Below are positions 27,135 through 36,399 of a DNA stretch of 64,000 nt, in pieces. The position numbers and the translations under genes were made by a program. How positions within the stretch are numbered: the first letter of the stretch is position 1; each line of letters begins with the position of its first letter. The notes beneath the pieces were generated by a model. The model saw only the letters and a list, made by a program, of their open reading frames with translations. It did no database searches and had not been told where the DNA came from. Source of the stretch: Acidithiobacillus sp. YTS05 (GTDB lineage: Bacteria; Pseudomonadota; Gammaproteobacteria; Acidithiobacillales; Acidithiobacillaceae); contig NZ_CP094359.1 in assembly GCF_024396695.1 (NCBI RefSeq), positions 1,674,001-1,738,000 of the forward strand, in the 5' to 3' direction.

Positions 27135-27498
27135 GTGCTTTTGCCCCGCTGCGTAGGAAGAATGAGAGTACCCGCCCAACAGGCGAGGGTTTGTGCGATT
27201 GGGGAATATCCCGGTACTCGGCATCGAGGGTGGCCCCGTCGGCATAGACGGTTTGGTATTTCCGCGAGCGACTGATGAGCGCGATCATCTGCGCATCGCG
27301 CTTGGCGAGTTGTTGCAGGATTACCTGCACCGCCGCAAAAAGTGCCACGGCAACGAGGGCACCGGGAATCGAAAGGGTGAAAAAATAGACAAAGATGGCA
27401 AAGGTGGCGTTGTAGAAGGTTGCCTGTCGCTCCGCCCCCATCAGTAGATGAGGGCGGACCAGCGACTGGTACAACCGGACCTGTCGGGTTCCGCCCAT
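27109..27498 (-). CDS. trbD: TrbD/VirB3-type T4SS membrane protein
   Basis: A 129-residue VirB3-like protein: RLYQSLVRPHLLMGAERQATFYNATFA at 8-34 is the typical N-terminus, followed by one or two membrane segments (about 31-65). The C-terminal 40 residues are longer than in many TrbD proteins. VirB3 cooperates with VirB4 in the inner membrane. It overlaps trbE and lies 12 bp after trbC. Confidence 0.9.
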   Translation of the reverse strand: MGGTRQVRLYQSLVRPHLLMGAERQATFYNATFAIFVYFFTLSIPGALVAVALFAAVQVILQQLAKRDAQMIALISRSRKYQTVYADGATLDAEYRDIPQSHKPSPVGRVLSFFLRSGAKAHAEHQGTS

Positions 27499-27510
27499 GG
27501 GAAGCTCCCG

Positions 27511-27900
27511 TCAGAGACCCAGGCCGTGGGCCAAGGTAGCCAGGAGCCCGGCATGGCTGCCAAGGACGGCGGCGGAGATACCAGCTTGCTGCCCAAACCA
27601 GCCGTACTGGTGGATGATGAAGCCACCACCTGCCGCCGTCGCAAGGCCTACCGTGCCTTTACCGTAGTCGTGCTTGAACAGGTGAATGGCTCCATAGCCC
27701 ACACCACCGGCAATACCGATAGAACCCACCGCAGGCATGAAGACCTGATCGAAAAAGTTGCTGATGGAGCCGAAGGGACCCCCTGTGGCCGCAAGAGCGA
27801 CGACGGGAAGTGCCACAGCGCTCACACCCAACACGCGCGCAGCCCAGCGATGCCAGGCAGGGCGCAGTCCCAGAGACTGCTCGTTGATGACGTCCGACAT
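27511..27900 (-). CDS. trbC: TrbC/VirB2-type pilin precursor
   Basis: A 129-residue pilin precursor from the ATG at 27900 (MSDVINEQSLG), preceded by AAGAGGA. A long signal sequence ends near the ALAATGGPFGS stretch (residues 35-47). Two hydrophobic helices follow with FMPAVGSIGIAGGVGYGAIHLFKHD and GTVGLATAAGGGFII, the pilin layout. It starts the trbC-D-E module, 93 bp downstream of a full 30-bp element. Confidence 0.88.
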   Translation of the reverse strand: MSDVINEQSLGLRPAWHRWAARVLGVSAVALPVVALAATGGPFGSISNFFDQVFMPAVGSIGIAGGVGYGAIHLFKHDYGKGTVGLATAAGGGFIIHQYGWFGQQAGISAAVLGSHAGLLATLAHGLGL

Positions 27901-27993
27901 GATGCATTCCTCTTGCAAGAGAAGGATCCCCGTTTCTCAGGCACCAAGGGATGGGATCCACGCCCCCTCGGTGTCAGCAGGAATGGCTGCTAG

Positions 27994-28023
27994 GGTATAG
28001 CCAGCCCTTTCGGGGATCGGTAG
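27994..28023 (-). promoter_or_regulatory. 30-bp element promoter/operator, copy 3 (trbC module)
   Basis: Plus-strand halves GGTATAGCCAGCC and GGGGATCGGTAG at the fixed spacing. It sits between the secreted-protein gene (stop at 28034) and trbC, so trbC-D-E has its own promoter. The leader to trbC (93 nt) is longer than at the other copies. Confidence 0.85.
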
Positions 28024-28033
28024 CCCCCTCGCC

Positions 28034-28513
28034 TCAGCCCACGAGGGGATCGTTTTGCACGACGATCCGACCACTGCTCTCCATGACAAAATGCCCTTGG
28101 ATGTAGGAGATGTTAGCGATCCGGGTGAGCAGCCTGAGGGCGGGGGTCGGTTTCCCGTAGGGCAGATGTTCTCCCAGCAGTGCATAGTTCGGTCCCGAAA
28201 AGACCAAAGACACCCGCAGTTGCTGGGCGATGTACGACAGCGCGCCCCGCTCGGACATGCGATAACGCATCGGCAGGGAAACCGGTTGATCGAATACCGA
28301 GGGTGCCGCAGGAAATTTCCGCACAGACCGGGCCGGGATCAGGTGTACCTGGATCTGCATTGCTGCTGGCTTTGGAGGATGCAGCACGACGGGGCGAGAC
28401 TCCATAGGCAGTGGCTGCAGCGTCAGCCCTGCACCCACTACAGTGGCATTGGCAAGCAGGGCAGCTGTCAAGGCAGCCGCCAGGGGTTTCGATGAGGTCA
28501 GGGCATACCACAT
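28034..28513 (-). CDS. Secreted protein with secretin-N (STN)-like C-terminus
   Basis: A 159-residue protein starting MWYALTSSKPLAAALTAALLANATVVGAG, a likely signal peptide, set by GGAGAG upstream. The C-terminal 70 residues (GALSYIAQQLRVSLVFSGPNYALLGEHLPYGK, then LRLLTRIANISYIQG) resemble the small domains before secretins and TcpQ-like pilus proteins. The likeness is by pattern only. It follows trbB by 13 bp. A periplasmic transfer role is inferred. Confidence 0.7.
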   Translation of the reverse strand: MWYALTSSKPLAAALTAALLANATVVGAGLTLQPLPMESRPVVLHPPKPAAMQIQVHLIPARSVRKFPAAPSVFDQPVSLPMRYRMSERGALSYIAQQLRVSLVFSGPNYALLGEHLPYGKPTPALRLLTRIANISYIQGHFVMESSGRIVVQNDPLVG

Positions 28514-28526
28514 GATGGAACTCTCC

Positions 28527-29489
28527 TCAGTGAAAGAATCGGATGGCACTGACGCGGCGGCGCGCAGGATGGCTGGTGTCACGCTCGATCTGGACGACGA
28601 CGTGCACCGCCTCTTGAATGAGTCGCATCTGGGAGGGAACACCCGCCTCCTGGCAAAGCACATCAAGCCGCTCCAATGCCAGCTCCGGGTTGTCGGCATG
28701 CAGTGTCGCGAGGCCCCCGGGGTGCCCAGTGTTCCAGGCCTTGAGCAAGGCCAACGCCGCGCGGTCACGAACCTCTCCCACGAAAATCCGGTCTGGACGA
28801 AGCCGCAGTGTCAGCTTGAGCAACCGGGTCATGTCGATACCGATGTCGTCATTGGCGAGCAATTGCACGGTGTTAGGTGCCTGGCAGACAATCTCCGGGG
28901 TGTCTTCGATGATCACGATGCGCTGATCGAGACCCGCGAGGTGGGCGACATGACCAGAGAGGGCATTGAGCAGGGTCGTTTTGCCACTGGCGGTACCCCC
29001 GCTGACCAGAATATTCTTGCGCTCCTCGATGGCCTGCATCAGCTGCAGGCGTTGCTCTATAGTCAGGATGCCCGCTTTTTCATAGTCCTCCAGTGAAAGG
29101 ACCTTGGTCGTTGGTAGTCGAATGGAGAAGGTCGGCGCCGAGACCAGGGGTGGAATACAGCCGGCAAAGCGGGCACGGCGGAACTCCGTCGGCATGGCCC
29201 CCTCGACGATAGGACGATCTCCCGCTACGACCGTATCCCGATAGGCCGCCATCAGCCCCAGAAAATTGAGGGCCTTTTGCGGGTGTAGCGTGGTCAGCTC
29301 CCGGATGCCCTCGCCATGCCGCTCCACGAGGACATGCCCATCATCATTGAGCATGATCTCGACGGCGCTGGGGTCCTCGAATACCGCACAAATCCCGCCA
29401 CCCAGGATCCGGCGCATCTGCTCGACCAGCCGGACGTGCGCCTCGGCCTTTGCCTTGTCGATGGAATGGATCATGGCGGGATTAGGCAT
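28527..29489 (-). CDS. trbB: TrbB/VirB11-type T4SS hexameric ATPase
   Basis: A 320-residue secretion ATPase. It has an N-terminal domain with ICAVFEDPSAVEIMLNDDG near 33, Walker A GGTASGKT at about 164-171, an Asp box IVIIEDTPEI near 193, and the conserved RPDRIFVGEVRD and HPGGLATLHAD motifs near 235-265. I chose the ATG at 29489, which overlaps the preceding gene by 8 bp; another ATG five codons later is possible. Confidence 0.95.
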   Translation of the reverse strand: MPNPAMIHSIDKAKAEAHVRLVEQMRRILGGGICAVFEDPSAVEIMLNDDGHVLVERHGEGIRELTTLHPQKALNFLGLMAAYRDTVVAGDRPIVEGAMPTEFRRARFAGCIPPLVSAPTFSIRLPTTKVLSLEDYEKAGILTIEQRLQLMQAIEERKNILVSGGTASGKTTLLNALSGHVAHLAGLDQRIVIIEDTPEIVCQAPNTVQLLANDDIGIDMTRLLKLTLRLRPDRIFVGEVRDRAALALLKAWNTGHPGGLATLHADNPELALERLDVLCQEAGVPSQMRLIQEAVHVVVQIERDTSHPARRRVSAIRFFH

Positions 29490-29934
29490 CCGCGACCTCG
29501 ATCCGCTGCTCCAGCAGACGGGCGATCTTGCGCAAGGCCTGGGGCCGGTCTCCGTCAAAGCCCATCTGGGCGACTTGTTGAAGGTAGCGCTCGTAGCGGG
29601 TCAGAACAGAAGACTGCAAGGCCTCGAGTTCTTCCCACAATGGTTCGGGCATGTGCAACAGGAACAGCCGCACAAAGATGTCGAACATCGCCGTATTGGT
29701 ATCCTGTTGCGCCTGCAGGGCTTCGATCTCCGTGCGCATCGACAGGATCGTGGCCGATATACGCCGCTCCGAACTGCGCAGCTCCCCTTCTGGCTCGGCT
29801 AGCGTGCTTTCGATTCCCTTCAGGGCATAGTGGGTGATCAGCGCGGGCTTCGATACGTGCTTTTCGCTTGCCTCGCGCTCGATCTGTTCAGCATACGGGC
29901 CAACCAGTTTGACCTGGGCAAATACGGTAGTCAT
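29482..29934 (-). CDS. Ribbon-helix-helix-like protein heading the trb operon
   Basis: A 150-residue protein whose first 40 residues (TTVFAQVKLVGPYAEQIEREASEKHVSKPALITHYALKG) fit a CopG/ribbon-helix-helix DNA-binding fold. A coiled-coil-like middle (SSERRISATILSMRTEIEALQAQQ) follows. CopG-like genes often precede trbB in P-type systems. It could regulate the 30-bp promoter copies, including its own 28 bp upstream, but that is inference. Confidence 0.7.
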   Translation of the reverse strand: MTTVFAQVKLVGPYAEQIEREASEKHVSKPALITHYALKGIESTLAEPEGELRSSERRISATILSMRTEIEALQAQQDTNTAMFDIFVRLFLLHMPEPLWEELEALQSSVLTRYERYLQQVAQMGFDGDRPQALRKIARLLEQRIEVADA

Positions 29935-29962
29935 GGAGTTCTCCTAACAACAGTCCTGTTCT

Positions 29963-29992
29963 GGTATAGCCAGCCGAAACCGGGATCGGTAG
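29963..29992 (-). promoter_or_regulatory. 30-bp element promoter/operator, copy 4 (trbB module)
   Basis: Plus-strand halves GGTATAGCCAGCC and CGGGATCGGTAG at the fixed spacing, 28 bp upstream of the RHH-protein start. The ATG is preceded by AGGAG. Confidence 0.85.
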
Positions 29993-30141
29993 GTACGGAC
30001 AATCCAAACGAACCTCTGCCTGGTCTCTTACAGCCGGCGTGCAGAACCAGTCCATGCTCCCCCCCCCCGCATATCGACAAACATTTACTTGTTCTCTAAG
30101 CCATTTTTAGGACGAAAGCTGGTTCCTGATAGACTGTTCAC

Positions 30142-31317
30142 ATGCTAGACAGAAATCACCTCTCGACCAGTTACGGGCATACTGTCGAACCCCGCAAGAT
30201 CATCCATGTGGATATGGATGCCTTCTTTGCAGCGGTGGAGCAACGGGATCATCCTGGGCTGCAAGGTCAGCCTGTTATCGTCGGCGGTGATCCTGCCGGC
30301 CGAGGCGTTGTGGCTACCTGCAGCTATGAGGCTCGTCGCTTTGGCATTCACTCCGCCATGACGGCGGCGCGAGCCAAGTCGCTATGCCCCAATGCGATTT
30401 TTATTCGCCCACGCATGGAGGCTTACCGGGAAGCCTCCCGTCAGATCATGGGAATGCTGCGCAGCTACACGTCCTTGGTAGAGCCGCTATCGCTGGACGA
30501 GGCGTTTCTGGACGTGAGTGTGATTACCGCCAATGGGACTCTGGCCATGGATATCGCCCGTGACATTCGGCAGCGCATTAAGCACGAAACAGGCTTGACC
30601 GCCTCTGCGGGAGTCTCCTACAACAAGCTGTTAGCCAAGCTCGCCTCCGATTGGCGCAAGCCCGATGGGCTTTTTGTGATTCCGCCCGAAAAAGGACAGG
30701 ACTTCTTGGCATCTCTTCCTGTGGGCAAACTCCATGGGGTGGGCCCGGCCACCGTGAAAAAGTTGGCCGCGATGGGAATCAACACAGTTCTCGATCTGCG
30801 GAGCGCATCGCAAGAATCTTTGACTGCGCAGTTCGGCAAGGCCGGCCTTTGGTTTTATGAGATTGCCAGAGGCATTGATCGACGTCCTGTTCAACCGAGA
30901 CGCCAGCGGAAATCCGTGGGCACCGAGCGCACCTTCTTGGAAAATCTGGAGGACACGGAGGTCATGCTGACCACCCTGCAGCAGATGGCGGAACAGGTTG
31001 CCGCACGTCTCCAGGCTCTAGAACTGGCGGGGCGAACTGTGGGCGTAAAGGTCCGTTTTCTAAATTTCGAGACCGTTACTCGGGCGCGTACCCACGCGCA
31101 AGCGATCTGGCGCGCGACAGACATCTCTGCATGTTTGCCAGGATTGCTGGAGCATGCCTTGTCGGCCAGCATGGCGGGAATTCGATCTGTCCGGCTGCTG
31201 GGAGTGGCAGTGAGTGGCCTAACAAAGATCAGAGCAGACCTGTCTGCCTCTGGCCAGTTGAGTCTACTTGAGGAGAGCGGTACGCTCCATGAAACGAGCT
31301 TCGATGATGGTCGGTAA
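30142..31317 (+). CDS. dinB: DNA polymerase IV (Y-family translesion polymerase)
   Basis: A 391-residue Y-family polymerase. It has IIHVDMDAFFAAVEQRD near residue 20 (first catalytic Asp), SYEARRFGIHSAM near 65 and the SLDEAFLDVS metal site near 117. A helix-hairpin-helix thumb (GKLHGVGPATVKKLAAMGI) near 195 and a little-finger domain complete it. It copies damaged DNA at the cost of mutation. No convincing LexA box was seen upstream. It opens the cargo region; a run of ten C residues ends at 30068, about 70 bp before the start. Confidence 0.95.
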   Translation: MLDRNHLSTSYGHTVEPRKIIHVDMDAFFAAVEQRDHPGLQGQPVIVGGDPAGRGVVATCSYEARRFGIHSAMTAARAKSLCPNAIFIRPRMEAYREASRQIMGMLRSYTSLVEPLSLDEAFLDVSVITANGTLAMDIARDIRQRIKHETGLTASAGVSYNKLLAKLASDWRKPDGLFVIPPEKGQDFLASLPVGKLHGVGPATVKKLAAMGINTVLDLRSASQESLTAQFGKAGLWFYEIARGIDRRPVQPRRQRKSVGTERTFLENLEDTEVMLTTLQQMAEQVAARLQALELAGRTVGVKVRFLNFETVTRARTHAQAIWRATDISACLPGLLEHALSASMAGIRSVRLLGVAVSGLTKIRADLSASGQLSLLEESGTLHETSFDDGR

Positions 31318-31365
31318 AGCAGCGATAGCGGTCATTCGCCAACCTCTGGGTTGTCGATGCAAAGA

Positions 31366-31584
31366 TTACTTACATCGCAGAAGAACCCACTTACGAAAAG
31401 CAATAACGCTCCAAATACTCTCGATTACGCCAAATGGCCATGTTCCGGCAAGGAATCCGTAAATCGCCGATCCAATGCATGTGAAGCCAAATGCCAGGGT
31501 GTACCACGATGATTTACTTTCCAACGCATAAAAGATCATCATCAGTGTCACCACCGATGCGCCATAAAGCGTTAAAATGTTCAA
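31366..31584 (-). CDS. Small CBU_0592-like membrane protein
   Basis: About 72 residues with three hydrophobic segments. LTLYGASVVTLMMIFYALESKSSWYTLAFGFTCIGSAIYGFLAGTWP and VIESIWSVIAF follow the pattern of small three-helix membrane proteins of the CBU_0592 type. A TTG start at 31584 is supported by AGGAGG five bases upstream. Function unknown. It follows the metal exporter gene by 21 bp and may belong to that operon. Confidence 0.6.
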   Translation of the reverse strand: MNILTLYGASVVTLMMIFYALESKSSWYTLAFGFTCIGSAIYGFLAGTWPFGVIESIWSVIAFRKWVLLRCK

Positions 31585-31605
31585 TCGGCCTCCTTCTGCG
31601 TGCAA

Positions 31606-32292
<687 letters not shown>

Positions 32293-32303
32293 ATTGGCAG
32301 TCC

Positions 32304-32570
32304 TCAGGGAAGGAAGTAGCGGGCGAAGGCCGCCTTGATCTCTGCGAGTCGGGGCTCTGCATCCCCCTCGCGCACCGCATCCAGCAGACAATGATCCAGA
32401 TGGTCCTCGAACACGAGCCGCGCCACTTTATCGAGCGCGGCTCGGGCCGCCGACATCTGTACCAAGATTTCCGGGCAATCGCGGTCAGATTCCAGCATCT
32501 GCCGGATGCCGCGCATTTGCCCCTCCAGCCTTGCCATACGCTGCAAGATCGCCTGCCGATCATGGGCCAT
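32304..32570 (-). CDS. CsoR/RcnR-family metal-sensing repressor
   Basis: An 88-residue DUF156 helical repressor. The ligands are Cys32, His57 and Cys61 (spacing 25 and 4), the Cu(I)-binding C-H-C triad of CsoR. RcnR-type sensors have His at the last place, but His3 (MAHD), an RcnR ligand, is also present. It probably represses the exporter gene 11 bp downstream. The start at 32570 (MAHDRQAIL) follows the family; the frame extends a further eight codons. Confidence 0.9.
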   Translation of the reverse strand: MAHDRQAILQRMARLEGQMRGIRQMLESDRDCPEILVQMSAARAALDKVARLVFEDHLDHCLLDAVREGDAEPRLAEIKAAFARYFLP

Positions 32571-32725
32571 ACCTGTACTCCCTAGGTGTATCAATTCGGA
32601 GGCATTGAACTACCGGTTACCCAATGGCGTCAATACGCCCGGCAGCAAGTCTCAGTGCCATGGGTGCAGCCCGGCCCGACAACTCCTCAACCAGGCATTG
32701 CGACGACCATCTCCTGCCTTGCAGG

Positions 32726-33274
32726 CTACATCATGTTGCGCATCATGGCGGGCATACCGTCCTTGACGAAACGGTTAATCTCGCGGGCGTGCTCATGAAT
32801 TACTCGCACCATTTCTGGATCATTAGACGTTTCCGTTACGGCAACACCATCTTTCAGCAGATCGAGCTTGCGCTGGTAGAGTGTTGGGTGGGCAAACATC
32901 ACCGGCACGCTACGGCTGATGGGGTAGGGAAAAGGGCGATCTTCCGCAAGTCGCGCATACATCTGGGAAACGTGCGCTTGCAGCAGGGCGACGGTTTCCG
33001 GCACCGCAGAAATCGTAACGGCATGAATCCCATCGGGCAGAAAAGTTACCTTGCGATGAACTTGCGCGTGTCTCTCGAAAAGCTCCATTCCGGTCTGCAT
33101 GGGTCCCCGGTTTTCTGGCGACATCATGGCCCCCATGCCCTCTTTATCGGAACCATTTCCCATCATGCCCCCCATCATCCCTGCCATGGGAGAGGCACTG
33201 GCCGGATCGATACGCACATATCCCAGCAGGGCGAGGGCCGAAAAAAACGACTTCATCCATTGTCTACGATCCAT
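32726..33274 (-). CDS. Secreted Met-rich protein of the cus region
   Basis: A 182-residue protein with an export signal (MDRRQWMKSFFSALALLGYV, with a twin-Arg start). A Met-rich stretch follows (MAGMMGGMMGNG and MGAMMSPENRGPM, residues 28-60), then a helical domain containing DGIHAVTISAVPETVALLQAHVSQMYARL. It ends PAMMRNMM. Methionine clusters are typical of periplasmic Cu(I) proteins. It lies 17 bp after cusA in the same direction, so a periplasmic copper-binding role is likely. Family not recognised. Confidence 0.7.
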   Translation of the reverse strand: MDRRQWMKSFFSALALLGYVRIDPASASPMAGMMGGMMGNGSDKEGMGAMMSPENRGPMQTGMELFERHAQVHRKVTFLPDGIHAVTISAVPETVALLQAHVSQMYARLAEDRPFPYPISRSVPVMFAHPTLYQRKLDLLKDGVAVTETSNDPEMVRVIHEHAREINRFVKDGMPAMMRNMM

Positions 33275-33291
33275 CTTGCTTCTCCTTGTTT

Positions 33292-36200
33292 CTAAAATTT
33301 CCAACGACGTTTTTGCCACAGCGCATAGAGCGCCGGGATGACCAACAGTGCCAATAACGCTGCACTGAACATGCCGCCGATCACCGGCGCGGCAATGCGT
33401 TTCATCATGTCAGCGCCAGTTCCGTGACTGAGCATGATCGGCAGCAGGCCGACCACGACCAAGGTAAAGGTCATGGCAAGGGGGCGCAGCCGCAGCATAC
33501 TGCCTTCGACCACGGCCAATTGCAGATCATGCCAATTCTGCAGGGCATTTCGGGTTCGTCGGCGATAGACCGCCTCATCCAGATACAGCAGCATGACCAC
33601 GCCAAACTCTGTCGCTACGCCAGACAATGCAATCAGTCCGACGACGACCGCAACGGATAATTTGTAGTGCAGGAGATAGACCAACCACAGCCCGCCGATC
33701 AGAGAAAACGGTAGCGTGATTAGGACGATGCCTACTTCGACGATGTTGCGAAAATTGAAGTAGAGCAACACCGCGATCAGCAGCAATACCGCGGGGACAA
33801 TCAGGAGCAAACGTTGATTTGCCCGCTGCATGCTTTGGTACTCGCCTACCCAATCGAGGGTATAACCTGGGGGTAAACGGACCTGTTTCGCTAGCACCCG
33901 CTGCGCTGCGGACACATAGCCTCCAATGCTTGTGCCGGGCTTGAGGTCCAGGGTAACCCAGGTGTTCAATTGACTGTCGTCACTTGTCAGCATGGCGGGC
34001 CCCGATTCCATGCGCACTTGAGCCACTTGTGCCAGGGGAATTTGGGTTCCGTCCGGCGCAGTGACATAGGCATTTCGCAAGGCAGGCAAGGACTGCCGTA
34101 GGGTACGGGGATACCGCAAATTGACCGGAAACCGTTGCACACCCTCGACGGCCGTTGTCAGCACCTTGCCACCAATAGCCGTTTGCACCAGTTGATTCAC
34201 GTCTGCCACGGAGATTCCATAGCGGGCTGCCGCTACGCGATCGGTGTGAATGACGATGTAGCGTCCTCCCAGTACACGGGCTGCATACACGGACTGGGTA
34301 CCGGGCAGCGGCTGCAGGGCCTTTTGCACTTCCTGCCCAAGGCGGTTCAACACGGCAAGCCTGGGGCCCGCGATTTTGATTCCGAGTGGGGTCTGCAAAC
34401 CCGTGGTCAACATATCTACCCGACCTTTGATGGGCTGCGTCCAGTCGTTACTGAGCCCCGGAATTTGGAGCGCCTGATTGAGCTTGCTGCGTAAACTGTT
34501 CAAGCTCATCCCTGCAGGCCAGTGCTGTCTGCGGCGAAGGGTTACCACCGTATCAAACATGGAAATCGGGGACTGATCAGTAGCGGTCTGCGCCCGTCCG
34601 GCCTCGCCGAAGACCGTTTTTACCTCGGGGAAGGTTTTGAGGATGCGATCCGTCAACTGCAATAATGCTCCTGCTTCTCCATAAGAGATCGCCGGATTCT
34701 GCGCAACGGGCATATACAGCAGAGTCCCCTCATCCAAAGGTGGCATGAGCTGGGTTCCCAGGCGTTGCCACGGATAGAACAGTGTCAGCGTCAGTAGCCC
34801 TGCTCCGATTAGAATTAACCAGGGCTTTCGCAGCACGCCATGAATGATGGGCCGATAACCTGCCGCCAACAGGCGATTCACGGGATTTTTTCGCTCTTCA
34901 GGAATGCGACCGCGAATCAGCCAGGCCATGAGGAGTGGAACCAGGGTGATGGACAACACAGCGGCGGCGGCAATGGCAAAGGTTTTGGTAAAGGCTAAAG
35001 GGGAAAACAATTTCCCTTCCTGGCCGCCGAGGGCGAAGATGGGCAAAAACGATACGGTGATCACAAGTAGGGAAAAAAACAGCGCCGGACCGACTTCCAA
35101 AGCGGACTCCCGGGCCGCCGCCCAGGGATCGCTCTTCTTTCCACTTTCCATACGCTTGTGCATGTTCTCGATCATCACCACGGGTGCGTCGACCATGACG
35201 CCCACGGCAATTGCAATCCCTCCCAGGGACATGATGTTGGCAGGGATGTTCAGGGCATACATGGCCACAAAAGCGGCCAGGATGCCGATCGGCAGAGCGA
35301 TCAATACGACCATGGCAGAACGCACGCGGAATAAAAAGAGGAAGGTGATGAGTAGGACGGCAATACACTCCTCTACCAGCTTGCCACTGAGTGTTGCAAT
35401 ACTGCGCTGGATGAGGGGACGCTGACTGTAGGTCGTGACGATTTGCACCCCATGGGGTAGGGAGGACTGCAATTTGTGCAGTTTCTGCTGTATCCGTTGA
35501 ATGAGGGCATTGGCATTTTCACCCTGATTCATCATCACAATGCCGCCAACGACTTGCCCCTGGCCATTCAACTCGGCAATGCCGCTGGGAAGAACCGGGC
35601 CTAACTGTACCCGTGCAACTTGCTGCAGCGTCACCGGTACCCCATCACGCACCCCCAGAGAAACCTGGCGCAGATCGGCAAGGGAGTGGATGTAGCCGGA
35701 CGTTCGCACGATGTAGCGGGACTCACCCATATCAATGACCGACCCGCTGGTTTCCCCATTGGCAGCACGAATGGCTGCCTCGACCTGTGGCAGCGTGATG
35801 CCGTAGCTGAGCAAGCGATGAGGGTGGATGACTACCTGATACTCCTGCTCCATCCCTCCTACGGTTGCCACTTGGGCTACACCTGGAATCCCTTGAATGG
35901 CGAATTTCAAAAACCAATTCTGTAGGGTAGTTAATTGCGCCAAATTGAGCGTGCCGCTTGGGTCCGTTAAGGCGTATTCGTAGATCCAATCGACCCCGGA
36001 GCTGTTTGGACCCAACGCCGGGATCACGCCGGTCGGGAGTTCATTCTGTGCCTGCTCCAAGTACTGCAGAACGAGGTTCCTGGCCTGATAGATCGGGGTG
36101 CCGTCCTTGAAGAGGACATACACATAGGAGTCGCCAAACATGGAATAGCCTCGAACCGCGCGGGCGCCAGGCACCTCCTGTAAGGTGGTCTCCAAGGGAT

Positions 36201-36399
36201 AGGTCACTTGGTCCTGGACTACCTGCGGGGCTTGTCCAGGATAACTCGTTTTGACAATGACCTGAGTAGGCGAGATATCCGGGATCGCTTCCAGGGGAAT
36301 ACTGCGAATTGCCAAAATTCCCGTCACCACGGTGAGAACTGTCGCGAGGATAACGATTAGTGGGTTGTCGAGGGAGGCACGAACGATACCTTTAATCAT
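33292..36399 (-). CDS. cusA: CusA/CzcA-type heavy-metal RND efflux pump
   Basis: A 1035-residue, 12-span proton-driven pump. It starts MIKGIVRASLDNPLIVIL, has VDAPVVMIENMHKRMES near 405 (the TM4 proton-relay Asp), and a CusA-type binding region with LDEGTLLYMPVAQNPAIS near 575 and GRVDMLTTGLQTPLGIK near 628. VVGLLPIMLSHGTGADMMKRIAAP lies near the end. The two Met positions (YMP and DMLTTG) match Cu(I)/Ag(I) ligands of E. coli CusA. It overlaps the cusB stop by 8 bp. Confidence 0.95.
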   Translation of the reverse strand: MIKGIVRASLDNPLIVILATVLTVVTGILAIRSIPLEAIPDISPTQVIVKTSYPGQAPQVVQDQVTYPLETTLQEVPGARAVRGYSMFGDSYVYVLFKDGTPIYQARNLVLQYLEQAQNELPTGVIPALGPNSSGVDWIYEYALTDPSGTLNLAQLTTLQNWFLKFAIQGIPGVAQVATVGGMEQEYQVVIHPHRLLSYGITLPQVEAAIRAANGETSGSVIDMGESRYIVRTSGYIHSLADLRQVSLGVRDGVPVTLQQVARVQLGPVLPSGIAELNGQGQVVGGIVMMNQGENANALIQRIQQKLHKLQSSLPHGVQIVTTYSQRPLIQRSIATLSGKLVEECIAVLLITFLFLFRVRSAMVVLIALPIGILAAFVAMYALNIPANIMSLGGIAIAVGVMVDAPVVMIENMHKRMESGKKSDPWAAARESALEVGPALFFSLLVITVSFLPIFALGGQEGKLFSPLAFTKTFAIAAAAVLSITLVPLLMAWLIRGRIPEERKNPVNRLLAAGYRPIIHGVLRKPWLILIGAGLLTLTLFYPWQRLGTQLMPPLDEGTLLYMPVAQNPAISYGEAGALLQLTDRILKTFPEVKTVFGEAGRAQTATDQSPISMFDTVVTLRRRQHWPAGMSLNSLRSKLNQALQIPGLSNDWTQPIKGRVDMLTTGLQTPLGIKIAGPRLAVLNRLGQEVQKALQPLPGTQSVYAARVLGGRYIVIHTDRVAAARYGISVADVNQLVQTAIGGKVLTTAVEGVQRFPVNLRYPRTLRQSLPALRNAYVTAPDGTQIPLAQVAQVRMESGPAMLTSDDSQLNTWVTLDLKPGTSIGGYVSAAQRVLAKQVRLPPGYTLDWVGEYQSMQRANQRLLLIVPAVLLLIAVLLYFNFRNIVEVGIVLITLPFSLIGGLWLVYLLHYKLSVAVVVGLIALSGVATEFGVVMLLYLDEAVYRRRTRNALQNWHDLQLAVVEGSMLRLRPLAMTFTLVVVGLLPIMLSHGTGADMMKRIAAPVIGGMFSAALLALLVIPALYALWQKRRWKF

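Noticed and set aside
30060..30068. Poly-C run as a phase-variation tract controlling dinB
   Set aside because: It lies outside the probable promoter and coding sequence, and a single genome shows no length variation.
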